NCBI RefSeq assembly: GCF_003286085.1
Contig: NW_020825289.1
Location: forward strand, 7,254,001-7,318,000
From: Drosophila persimilis
Lineage: Eukaryota; Arthropoda; Insecta; Diptera; Drosophilidae
DNA length: 64,000 nucleotides
Direction of reading: 5' to 3'
Positions 1 through 11,232 of this stretch are shown in pieces; positions within the stretch are counted from its first letter, which is position 1, and the number at the start of each line of letters is the position of its first letter. The notes under the pieces are model-generated. The model did not search any database, had not been told where the DNA came from, and worked only from the letters and a program-made list of their open reading frames with translations. The position numbers and the translations under genes are program-made.

Positions 1-624
1 TTTGATTTTTTGCGGGTTGTCAATAAAATTACCTATAATATATAGATACATACTAATAAGTAGGTGCGTGTGGGTGTCTGCACACATACCCACACACAAA
101 TATACATGCAAACTGGCTGGCAGCGCCGTCAGCAAATGAAAATCCCCCAGGGAGTTGGCGCATGTTTGTTGCTGCTGCCACTGTGCCATGCCGCACTGCT
201 GTTGCTGTGGATGTGGCCCTGCCTCGTCGTTGCCTCGTCGCTTGGGATCCCATGGGATTGGCCGGAGAGCCCGTTGCCGACTCCCCCGAGAAATACATGG
301 CAATGGGTTTTCTGTGTTTTGTGCTTTTTTCCCGCGCCGCACACACGACCAACAAAGGGGGCAGAACGAGGCAGAGAGAAAGAGAGACAGAGAGAGCGAG
401 CGAGTGAGAGAAGAGCAGAAAAAGAGCAAAGCCAAAGTTCGTTTTTTTATACTTTGGGGAAATTCTCGTGCCCCAGCATGAGGATATCTCTCGCTCTCGC
501 TCTCTGTGTCTCTGTGTTTGTGTAAATTTGTGTGTGCGCCAGCTGTCTTTGGGGGCTTCGAGCAGACCAGATCCCCTAGCCCATCCCGCATTCCATACCC
601 TTCTCCACACACCCCCCCACTCTA

Positions 625-652
625 CCCCATGCCCCATGCCCCATGCCCCATG
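625..652. repeat. tandem repeat, CCCCATG x4
   Basis: Four exact head-to-tail copies of the 7-bp unit CCCCATG. They lie in a gene-free, pyrimidine-rich stretch. It is an ordinary short microsatellite. Confidence 0.9.
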
Positions 653-3600
653 CTGCATGCACATGTGTGCATTGGATTTATTGTCAATTTTATTTGTTAT
701 CATTGTTGTTGCCGTTCTCTGCTGTTTCTGCCGCATCTCTCTGCTGTTATTTACACTGACACAATTTGAAATTGTATTAAAAATTAACGGCACTTTGGTT
801 GCCTTGACTGGGCGCCCGGCAGCCGTAGGAGCACGAACAGTAAATGGAACTGTAACCCCTGGAACCCCCAACAAGCAGATCACAAAAATGCCCAAGCTGC
901 AAGCTGCGTTTGGGCCAAACAACTTTTTATGGTCCTGCAGTGAAGGGTATTATAGAGTTTATAAATTCGGGCTTACACTTTGTAAAGTGAATGACAAATG
1001 CTTCTTCGCTAGTGGATTTTAGGGATTAAAAAACAATATATGTGTATACTGTAGTTAATAACAGTCAAAAAGCAGTTTCTATAAAGGGTATCCGCTAGTC
1101 GTTGCCGCTCAGAATATCTATCCATTTACTTGTTGGTTCACCAGAACACTCAATGTTTCAACCTCATTCTGGGGTTTGTTTGGGTTTTCAGGGTCTCTGA
1201 GCGCACAGCCCCCACACTCTACACCAAAACCCCACTCTGGGGGCTCCACTGCCATGTCTGTCCATCTCTCTTGCTCTCGCTGGCTCTCTATCACTGACAG
1301 TTAGGTGTGTGGGTCCCCAGGGATTGGCCAATGCCTGCAAGCTGCAGCATGGTCGGTCGGGCGGAGAGACCTCGGAGTAGGAGCTTCAGCTGGAGCAGGA
1401 GCAGGAGCATAGCATCGGACGGAACGGGAAGGGACGGTGCCTCATCGCAGGCGGAGGCCATTTGCATTTGTCACATTTTGTGGTCCCGCGAGCAAACTTT
1501 GGCAGAGTAATGCTGTGTCCTGTGCTGTGTCCACGTCCACCCCCACTTCCCCATATCCCCACTCTTCCTGTATCCGCCCCTGTCCATGTGTCTCCTAGGG
1601 TTATCAAAGCAAATCAATCAGATGCACACACACACCAGCCCACACGGCTACAAATGGATACACGGCACACAGGGCACAGGACACAGGACATGGAGTCGAT
1701 GTCAGGCCAGGGTCACTGGGGAGCAACTGACCAACCAATTGGGTTTGCCCAACTTACGTTTGAGACAGGCGCGCGGCTTGGCCTGTTTGCGTCGGGACAT
1801 GGCCAGGATGAAGGCGTCTCTGGAGGGTTAGCACTATGCAAATCACTTTTTAACACACAATTTCCCTATGCCTATATCGGTATAGGTCTCGGTTCATCGG
1901 CCGATATCGTTTCGCGCCAAACACGTGTCCACTTGAGGTTTGTTTTGGTTTCGATGGGAATCCTGGCAAGCGCTTCGGATATCCTTGCGCCTTCAGCGTC
2001 GGCAACTGACTGAATGGTGTCCGCATCTTGGCCCACAACGTCGCGTTGCCTGGCTCTCTGGCATAACATCACACATCCAGAAACAACCGAAACAGAAGCA
2101 GAAGCTCTTAAAACAAAATGGAATTCGCACAGAGCAGTCGCAGTGAGAGCGAGAAAAGAGAAGAGAAGCCACGACGAAGAGCGCGGAACGGGGAGAGGAA
2201 GCGGGAGAGGTAGAGGTAGAGGCAACAGCCACCCAAGCCCTCCCATTCCATCCATCCATGTATCAGAGCTAGCCGGCAACTGAGCCTTTTCCCCAGAGGG
2301 TTGCTTCTGTTCCATCCCCTAGAGACTTATGCGACCAGCGAGTCTGGGGCGCGCACCAATCGTGACGTTTCTGGGTGCCGCATTGCTCTGCCACTGCCAC
2401 ACGGAACCTCATGCTGGCCGGGCACAGTAGGCGACGCAACCACCGTTCTTGTTCGTCTGTTGCAATTATAAAGTCAAGTCAATTATTTTATAGCTACCGC
2501 TGGCCCTACTTCAACTTTCGCACGTGCGTATGGGGGGTCCAAGTTGCAAGGGGCGCGATCTTATTGAGTAAGTCCCAAGGTGCCTCCCGAATTGCCATTT
2601 CTACTACCAGGTTTCTCAGCAGCGGGATAACATACGTACACACGTAACTCCTTGGTGGGCCGTGAGAAACGTGGCCAAAGGAGGTACACTCCGAAGTGAG
2701 AGTCGAAGGAGAAGGTAATGCTCTGGCAGCGGGTGACGACATTGAGAATTAATCTTTTGTTGTGATTTCCACTCGACTTTCGAGCCGAATGCATGGGTTA
2801 CGAAAGTTGATGTAGTAGTCTTGATATCGGGATATTAATAGAAGTTCTATAGCCGGAAACTGGCGGGAAAGAAAGATCCTACAGATCGGGAACGTTACTT
2901 GATAGTCATAGCATATATCGGTCTGTTTATGGTGGTCCAGCAGAAGGAGAATAGTGAAAAAGTTAAATTTAATCACTGATCGAAAATTATATTCCTCGAT
3001 TTTAATATGCGGTTTAGTATTACTAGTTAATTTTGAGCCTCAACACTAAACATATACATATTTTTATCTGCAAAATTGGTCAGTTTTCTTTAATATTGGC
3101 TCCGCTTTGCTGTGTGCGAGCCCTCATGACATGTTTTATACCTATTTATGCATATAATTAGTTTTCTATAAATGTAACTTGATCCCATTCACATTAGGGT
3201 ACAAAATATGCAGTTTCAGCGGCTAAACTGGGTAGGTTTACTGTAGCCGGCATACATGGATATATTGTGTGTGTGTGTTGGTGTCTTACTGAAAACCTTA
3301 GGAAAAATAAGATGTCAGATGTAAAACCTTAAATGTTGGTACATGATTTATACGTTCTTTCTACATAGCGACACAGCCTTTCTACTTTTCTCAGTGGCGA
3401 CCCCTGATAGATGGGTCTTTGAATATTCAACCACAGATGGCGTCACTCCAAGTCCAACGGGCGATTTTAAATTCAAATTTAAATTATCCAACTGGAAAAT
3501 ATTAATTTAAAATTTATTTTAATTGGAGTTTTGTGATATATTGATTTTCCTCGAATTTTAACATCTATCTTTTATGTATGTATGCGACCGGTTCGGTTAT

Positions 3601-5501
3601 ATGCGTAGCTCGTCATGCGGCTGCGATCGGATTGGCGGGAGGGGATTTTCTTGGGATTCAAGCTTAGCACACTTCGGCTTGTTGTCCCATGTCCCAATTG
3701 ATGTCACAGACATTGAATAAATTAGAAAATAAAATAATGGTTAATTAATCACATTAGATAATTACATATACATATCTTTATAAGTTAACACCTTTAAAGT
3801 CTTAAAAGCTTTATTCAAAATATGTATATCTTGTTGTTGGCAGTTGGCGAATATGTGTTTAAATTTACAATAATTCGATTACCGCGTTTGATTTTCGAAT
3901 CTTTAGATTATAATAAACTTTGCTCTTCCGGTTAACCCCGGTCACGGTCCCGATCCCAGCCACCAGCAGCTTGGCTACTTCCTTGCCAGATTTCTTCCAG
4001 ATATGGAAATTTGCTACGCATATGCCAAGAAAAACGAATGAGAGGATGCGTTCGTTCCGCTGCTCGTTCGGCGACTCCTTCCCAGCCAGCCAGCGCCCAT
4101 CGACCATTCATCAATTCATTCATGAACAAAATCGAGGGTTAGTGAGTGGAGTGTTTTACTCCTCTGTTTACTATAGACCCAAGACGCGTAGTGCGAGGCG
4201 AGTAAAAGTAGCGGCAGGAGGCGCAACGTAACCCAGTCCCCGAAATCAAGGTGGAGGCGCAAAACGAAGAAGTCGCAAAGGCGAAGAAGGTAAAAACGAG
4301 AGAAAAGGAAGAAAACATCTGTCGCCGGGCCAGCATAAAGAAACAATCCGGTTGCAAGCTGCAACATTGGCTCAAAAACGATTCATGGCACAGAGAACAT
4401 ATGATTGAGTTGCCCGAAAAAAAGATGAGAAACAAAAAACCAAAACGCACCTTTTGTACGAGTATTTTGAGGCAGCGGCAGCAGCAGCTGCCGTCTGTTG
4501 TCGCTGCCGATGTCGCTGTCGGTGCATGGATGAGTCGCAGTCGCAGTGGCGGTCGGAGGCAGAGGCAGAGGCACAGTCAGAGCTGAGATGGGGACAGGGA
4601 CAGACAGCCTGTTGATGAGCCCACAATGCACACATGCTCCATGCTCCATGCCACACGGTGTTGCCGTGTCTTCCATAATGATAAGTCGTAGTTGAGGAAG
4701 CCGGCCGACACATTAAATTTGGAGTATTGTCGCTGGGCAACAGCAGCAGCAGCAGCTGCTCGTGGGGCTTAGGAACCCCGAGCCTAAAGAGGTAACTCGA
4801 GTGGCAAAAGTTCAGATAGGTCAAGTAAGCAAGGGGTTGTCAAAATATTTGGGGATCGATAATAATTCCCTAATCCTGACAAATTGGGTGTTCAAAGGAA
4901 TATCAAGTTATGATTTTACAAAATATTCCCATTCCCTTCCACTCTACGTTTACACTTTAAGTACAGAAAACTAATCAATTACGATTCTGTAACTAAATAA
5001 GTTGAAATAATAGCTACAGTATGTTCAAATAATTTTCAGCACGATTGCCTAAATATTTATGCTGGCATTTCGTTTCCTCGAATATGAACATATGTTGGCA
5101 ATGCCCTCAGTATTCGCTATTCAAACCCAGTCCAGAAACAGCGGGCAGCGATGTTCGAAGTCCTCCCAAGGTATATAGGGCACCAAAACCCTACCTGCCT
5201 GTTGCGATACCTTTAAAAAACATACTTCACCGAAGAGCACAGCAAAGAAGAAAACGAGAACCGAAGACAAACGTGCCACATCGGGCTCGTTCGTGCCACA
5301 TTCAAAATTTGTGCGTGGAATCGAAAGGACGTTCTGCTCCGTCTCTCCGTACGTGCTCGCTCTCTTCTCTCTCTGTGCGATTCGGTGGTATACGACCTTT
5401 TTGTTTGCCTCGTTTCGCGCCACCAACCCACCCCCGGCGGACACAGTTACAGTTACGTTGGGCAACTACGGTTACAGCTCGAGTTACCGTTAGTTCTGTA
5501 G

Positions 5502-5509
5502 TGACGTCA
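5502..5509. promoter_or_regulatory. CRE palindrome (TGACGTCA)
   Basis: A perfect 8-bp cAMP-response element, the CREB/ATF dimer consensus, sits 63 bp upstream of the start codon of the ZAD-like gene. It is probably within the 5' leader or proximal promoter. The sequence match is exact. Occupancy is inference. Confidence 0.45.
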
Positions 5510-5572
5510 AAGGCCGACGAGGACGTGTGTCAGTGCGAAAAGCGTATCGAGGAAGTTGCAAGTGTCGCCAAA

Positions 5573-8500
5573 ATGTCTGCCAACAACCATCACCAAGTGG
5601 AGCCAGCCGCAGCAGTGGCCACCGCCCAAAAATCCGCCTCCTCGGAATACCTGAAGCGCACCTGCCTCATCTGCGGATGCCACACGAATCAGACCATCAA
5701 TATCTACGAGCCGCGCTCCGGGCCCAACATAGTGCAGTTGATCCAGGCGAAATTCAAGTTTCAGGTATGGAGTATGGATTTTTCCCATCTAACAAAAATC
5801 GATATTTGTACACGGCTCGTCAGATGAGTCATCGTCTTGCAACAACAGCATGAAAGCAGCAGCAGCAGCAGCACCGTTACAACGTCCTTCGGCAAAAGTT
5901 CTCTGCCCCTTGTATGTGTGGGAGTACGCGTGTGTGCCTGAGAGTATTTGCATGTGTGTGCGAGTTTTTGGGTTAAAAGGGGATGAACTCCGCCAGAGTC
6001 TGGGGCTCAGCAAAAGGGTGGCACGACAAGCCGACAGGCCGACAGGTAAAGGTAGCTCCCACAGCATCCCAGCGCTCTCCGAAAGTTTTCGCTGTTTTTC
6101 CGCTCTCTCTCAAAGTGCACATCCTGTCGGGGACAACAGGAGCAGTAGTACGGTAGGAGCAGCTGGTGCATTTCCCTTCGGTAATTGGACACTTTGCATA
6201 TGCCGCCACTTAGATCGATCCGGTGCCTTTCCCATACTCATAATTCCCAACAGCTTGTTCTAATGTGCGATGGGAATGAAATGTGGAACATGGAAAACGA
6301 TCCTTGACCCGATCCTTGGTTTATTTTCTGTGGAAGTGAGTTTCGGGTATTGGATTACACAAATACACTCTCCTACCTGTTTCCGAACCTGCTCAAGGGC
6401 TGGGGGCAGTCGCAGATGCAGATGCACGACAATTCGGGCACTTCCCAGTAGGAAGGCGAAGCCGAGGAGCATTGATTGCTCCAATTTCTGCGGGCAGTGA
6501 ACGAACCTTTCCCAGACCAGACCCTTTCCTCTCGCTATCCCTCTTCACCGGCAGCTGTATTTGCGACTCAAACTCAACCTCAACCTCAACACATCAGGGT
6601 TCCAGTGCTTCCCTGCTGCTGGCTGCTTTATCGGTTCCCTCTTTGGGTTGTGTGTTTGTTATTTTCGCATATCAGCTATTGAATACCTGAGGCTGTGTCT
6701 GGGTTTTATAGTGTGAGTGCACTTCAACGAAAATTACCGAGTGATTTTGGGTTAGACGGAACTATGTACATACATACATATGTATATACGCTACACGGTG
6801 GTGGTTGTGTCCTGAACAATGCCAAAAACCTGAAAGAGATTCCGGTTCCGAAAAAGGCGCAAATCCAAACAAAAGTTCTTAGATATCCCTATCCCTATCC
6901 CTTCCACCCCATAAAACAAATAACTTCTAAGAAATTCTTTTTGATTAAGATTCTCTGCATTTCCCAGCAGAAGCCTTAAAAAGGAGCCTCAGAGTGCCCA
7001 AAACAAAACAAAGCCCAAACTAGTCTTGCCTCCTATTTGAAGGTCTTCGTCTACTCTGTTATTTCGGGGGCGCATCTTTTCTAGGGTTTCTTAGATATGG
7101 ATTAGTATTCCCCAATCACAAAGGAATATGGGGCACTGACAGCTGAAGGAATAACAGTATCCTACTCGAGCACACAAGTATTTTTGAAGTGGTTGCTAAA
7201 AGATTGAAGTGGGAATCCTATCAAAATACACTTTTAAACATTGTAGAAGCCTGAAGTTTAACTGCGCTTAAGCTAAATATGTATTAATAGAAATCACCCA
7301 GTAATTCTTATGATCATAGGAGTAACTGCCATGTGTCCACTACTCACAGAACCTCCCTCTCTTCTCACCCCTTAAAAAAAACCGTTAAACATACCCTGTG
7401 GCTTTGCCCTCGAGGATCGTTGATTGCTTAGAGCCATTGTTGCGAAAGCATATACCACCACCTGCCGCGATCGCAGCGTGGCAACCAGAACTCCACCCGC
7501 ACCCTCGTAAGCCACCCTGCCGCCGCTTGAATTCAGGGAAACTCAATTGAGACCGTTCTCTAGCGTGTGCTGTGCTGGGACAATACTCGTAAAGCCCTCA
7601 ATGACAGTGCTATAAACTTCAGTTGCAATCAGTTTGTCTGTCTGCTCCTTACCGCTAACCTCCACCGCCTGCTCCCTCCACCTCTCTCCCTTTCCCCCTC
7701 TTTGCTACCTTCTCTTGTCTCCCGTCTTCTCTGGCTCTGACCGTGTGCGTGTGTGGCTGCCTGGATGCCTGCTGTTGTCTGAATTGCACCTGGCCTGCAA
7801 TTTGCATTATTATACCGTTTACACATGGCGAGCAAAGGTAAACAGGGATCGACAATCGATCCTGATCCTGGCTCCCTACGGTACCCCTTCTACCCTTCCT
7901 CCCTTATCTAATGCGCCGAGCAGCTGTCGCGCCTGCGCGTGCCTAATGCCATAGTTCTCGTTCACCCAGTTCCCGGCGCGGTTCCACAGCGATTCGACGG
8001 GGCGCGTGGCCGTTGGAGAAACGGGTTTGCTTCTGGCTAACCGAATATCCCTTTGGCTTTGACTGGTTTTTGGGCCTTTTGGGCCAGCTGCTGCTGCCGC
8101 TGACGCTGCCGCGGCCGCTATTAATGCTGCCTGGGCTCTTCTGGGCGCAATGGTTTCTTGGGCAGGTGCACGAAATTATTGATACCCGAGGAATGTTGGC
8201 TCTTGGGTAATTAATATGCCTGGCCTGCTCAAGGCTCGCCTGGCAGTCGCTTCAAAATTGATATGATATTTTTTGCACCTTTGACTGCAGATACATAGTT
8301 CTCCACGGTTCGGTTCGAGCTCGAGCCTCATTAGTGGTCACTCGGAGAGCGATCACTAAGTGCATAGGCGTATCGTAATTTTCGAAAGGTTTATTCTGTG
8401 GTTATGCTTGGCTAGAGGTGACAGGACATGAAATGGGGAGGACTAACGACACTTGGGTCACCAAACATTCTAGGATTACAAATGGTTGTGCAGCTCGGCG

Positions 8501-10025
8501 ATGAATCGAATACGAGTATCGATCTATTATACAAACTATTATCTTTCAATGTCTCACCCGCATTCTTCTTCTCCAATTACAGCCCCTCAATGAGGATAAG
8601 TTTCTGTGCTTCAGCTGCAACAACTGGCTTATCAATTGGCACTCCCTGCAGGCCCTGAACAGCAACGATGCCGACAGCCAGAGTCAGAGCCCCTCCGCCC
8701 AAATGGGCAACAACAGCAGCGGCAGTCTATTGCCGGAAGAGCGGGCGCGTCGGATGGGTCGTCCGGTGGCCTATGTGCAGCCACAGGTACGCGTTAATCC
8801 CCGGTCTCAGCCTCTGGTCCGCGTCCAACCCCAGCCACAGCCCCAACAACTGCGAGTACGCGTCCAACCTCAGCCGCAGCCTCAACCACAATTCCAGCAG
8901 CAGCCTTTGGTACGAATCCAGCCCCAGGCGCAGTTCCAGCAACAGCCCCATATTCGTGTGCAGCCCCAGGCGCTGTTCCCGCAACATCCCCAGCCCCAGC
9001 CACAACAAGCACGTGTGCGCGTACAGCCCCAATCCCAGCCAAGGATTCGAGCCCAATCCCGGGTTCGCGTGCAGCCCCGATTACGCGGCCCGAACCAGTC
9101 ACAGCTCCGTAACAATGTCAATCTTGCTCCGGCGGCCATCACCTACAGAAAGAGGAGTAGCAGCAGAGGCTTTGGGTCCGTCGATGGTATGAGCAAGATT
9201 CTCCGCCAGTGCTACCTGGAGAGCGTCAAGTTCTGGTCGCAGCCAAAGAAAATAACCCAACAGTCGCTTAATGACCACCTCCGACAGTTCCAGGAGAAGA
9301 GTAATCTTCTGGGAAAGGTGCAAGGTGTGGCGCCTCGGCGGAAGCCAGCTGTGGTGGCCATGGAGAGGCCAGCAGCAGGTGCCACTGCTCACCAGTTAAC
9401 CAACGAGGACACCTTACCATCGGCACCGGCAGCGGCACCGGATGCGGCACCTGCTCCGGCTTCAGCTCCATCTCAGGCACACCAAAGATTCGCCCAGCCG
9501 AGTGTCGATGGCAAGGTGGTGGCCATGTTCCGACGATTGGGTACCACGCTCAGCAGAGAGAGCTCAATGGACGGGGAGGCATCAGAATCGTCAGCACCCA
9601 CCACCTCAACCGCATCTCCACCTCCCCGCCCTCCGCAAATAATGAGCCCCTCCAAGCAGCGACCGCGCTGGACGCGAACCCTCGACGATGATGAAGTCCT
9701 GCTGGAATTCGATAGCGTCATATCCGAGGTCCTACCAGCACCAGTGGCGTCATCATTGACAACATCCCCACCGCCAACCACCGCAAGGCGATGCCTCAGC
9801 TATCCAATTACCAATGAAAGGGAGGAGGACGAGGATGGGCAAGGGGCAGCAAACGAGTTAGAGGAAATGGAAGTGTTGCAGGAACAGGAAGTGCAACTGG
9901 AGCTGGACGAGGAAGAAGAGCCACAGAGCCACGATGAAGAAAGCAGCGTGGAAATTTCCCACCAAGCCAGCCTAGAGCATTCTGGCCTGCGGCTGCCCCG
10001 AGGTCTGAGCATCAGCCTGATCTAA
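5573..10025 (+). CDS. ZAD-like zinc-module protein with Gln/Pro-rich repeats
   Basis: Two coding exons, 5573-5764 and 8583-10025, join in phase 0 (donor CAG|GTATGG, acceptor ATTACAG|CCC) to give 544 residues. The start has an excellent context (GCCAAAATG). The split cysteine pairs C31-x2-C34 and C73-x2-C76, with conserved-looking tryptophans after them, resemble the treble-clef ZAD module of insect transcription factors. The intron separates the two pairs. Next comes a tract of repeated Arg-Val-Gln-Pro-Gln units (about residues 90-205), a short conserved-looking block (KILRQCYLESVKFW), and an acidic Glu-rich C-terminus. No classical C2H2 fingers follow, so DNA binding is not shown. A poly(A) signal AATAAA lies at 10404-10409. 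I do not recognise the gene. A nuclear regulator is inference. The frame is also open for at least 160 codons upstream of this start. Confidence 0.85.
5765..8582 (+). other. intron 1 of the ZAD-like gene
   Basis: This 2818-bp intron lies between the two cysteine pairs of the ZAD-like module. It is large compared with the other introns in the window and so could hold enhancers. It contains simple pyrimidine-rich runs (about 7640-7730). I see no coding exon or RNA gene in it. Confidence 0.75.
8778..9110 (+). repeat. coding repeat: Arg-Val-Gln-Pro-Gln units
   Basis: Within exon 2 of the ZAD-like gene the protein repeats units of the form V/I-R-V/I-Q-P-Q, separated by Q/P-rich spacers, about nine to ten times. 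The underlying DNA varies at third positions (CAGCCCCAG, CAACCTCAG and similar), so this is a protein-level repeat and not a fresh DNA expansion. The regularly placed arginines set it apart from plain polyglutamine tracts. Confidence 0.85.
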
Positions 10026-10870
10026 GGGGGCAGACCGTAGTCTACGCACACACGGGTGTGGGTATCAGTAGGAGTAGGGTCCCCCAAGTGGGCCGAAAAC
10101 CATCAAAAGAATAGTCAAATTGAATGCACAAAGCATAAGTATATTAATAGGCATTAGCTAATGTCGTATCTATAGTACCTTGAATTATTTTAATTGATAG
10201 TCAATATATGTATTAGCGCCTGATTGATCGAAAGCAGCAGACAAAATACCTAAGAATGTTAAGTTAACGATGTGGAAAGCTATATTTAAAATATATTAGT
10301 GTTAATCAACCTCCACTACCCATCCCCCCCTTCCCAACAAGCCAATGTAGTTGAATTTGTGTCTTTGCCCACAAGATAAAGTATTACAAAATATGAAAGA
10401 AAAAATAAAAGTACTTAAATAGCACAACAGCAATCAAAATTTACATAAATCTTTGTTTTTTTTTTAACTATTTTCTTTTAGATTTTTCGAGGATTTTTGC
10501 ACTAACATTATATTATTTATTCAAAAATAAAATTATTGCCTAAGATAACAGAGCTGCCAGACTACTTGAACTCTGCGATCAGTAGCGCTCCAGCGGCAAT
10601 TTCTTGAACTATTTGAATTTTGTTGCATACAATACATACCTCGTTGCTGCGAAATTGCAGATGGCGCCAGTCGCATCCCCGGCACCAGCTAGCATCTGAT
10701 TTTTAAAGTGTGCTGTCAGGCGCAATCAGCTGCTCTTCCTAACAGTGTGCTGTTATAAAAAATAGGCTCGCTTTTCAAAAGGGATGTTACTGGATTGAAT
10801 TCCGGCACCTTGTTGAGAAGACCTTTTATCAGCTATTGCTGGAGAGCTATCCAAGATTGAGGTGAGCGAA
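10026..10870. other. 3' flank of ZAD-like gene and upstream region of small gene
   Basis: AT-rich 3' UTR and terminator region to about 10430, with a poly(A) signal at 10404-10409. A promoter-like stretch follows, with a CTCF-like core (10659-10670) and an E-box core ATCAGCTGCT (10725-10734) resembling Drosophila core-promoter motif 5. No coding sequence is seen. Confidence 0.55.
10659..10670 (+). promoter_or_regulatory. CTCF-like site (AGATGGCGCCAG)
   Basis: The core AGATGGCGCC matches the AGRTGGCGC heart of the Drosophila CTCF consensus. It lies between the 3' end of the ZAD-like gene and the next candidate gene, a plausible insulator position. A weaker relative, AGATGGCGTCAC, is at 3435-3446. 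The match is seen. Binding is inference. Confidence 0.4.
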
Positions 10871-11232
10871 ATGTCGGCAATTCCAATTTCCCACTTAAAA
10901 AACGGCGTATTTCCAGTTGACCATGGTCCAGGCCGATCCTCCGATTCTGTAGTCCGTACAGGCATCAAAAAGCGTGCCATATTCCACTTCAGCGATACGG
11001 AGGATGACCAAGAAGATGTGCCATTAAGGCAGCGCATTACTGACAGCCATTCGAAAAGCTCGTCAGCAAAGCTACACCAGTGCAATCTGTGCGGCAAATC
11101 TTTCAGATACATCACAAATCTCTATGGTCATCCAGAGCATTCAAAAGGTGAGAGCTCCGAATCATTCCGCATAAGACAAGTAGATCCCTATTAAAAATAC
11201 ATGCAATTTCAGACAATCGTACAAGCACATAA
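10871..11232 (+). CDS. small candidate gene with one imperfect C2H2 finger
   Basis: An ATG at 10871 opens about 92 codons. They contain an acidic patch (SDTEDDQEDV) and a finger-like C-x2-C-x12-H-x2-H (CNLCGKSF...YGHPEH). The His-His spacing is shorter than the usual x3-5. At 11148 there is a good donor (AAAAG|GTGAGA). A 66-bp intron ending in TTTCAG at 11212 would join to a short exon with a stop at 11230-11232 (about 98 aa). Unspliced, the frame runs to 11194 (107 aa). An E-box promoter motif lies 140 bp upstream. I do not recognise it. It may be a real small protein, the 5' part of a decayed zinc-finger gene, or noise. Confidence 0.35.

Larger units (their letters stand above)
1..5572. other. 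gene-free upstream region
   Basis: I see no convincing gene here. The region holds purine-rich tracts (about 365-425), a CCCCATG tandem repeat (625-652), scattered CA/GT runs and AT-rich stretches (2950-3900). Long open frames near 53-922 exist on both strands at once and are made of low-complexity sequence, so they look like composition effects. The last 500 bases are probably promoter and 5' leader of the gene starting at 5573: a TATA-like GTATATAGGG lies near 5171, and a perfect CRE palindrome lies at 5502-5509. Confidence 0.6.

Noticed and set aside
53-922. Minus-strand open frame of 289 codons
   Set aside because: It starts with TTG, is built from low-complexity repeats (RERERE, Ser/Leu runs), overlaps open frames on the other strand and shows no domain.
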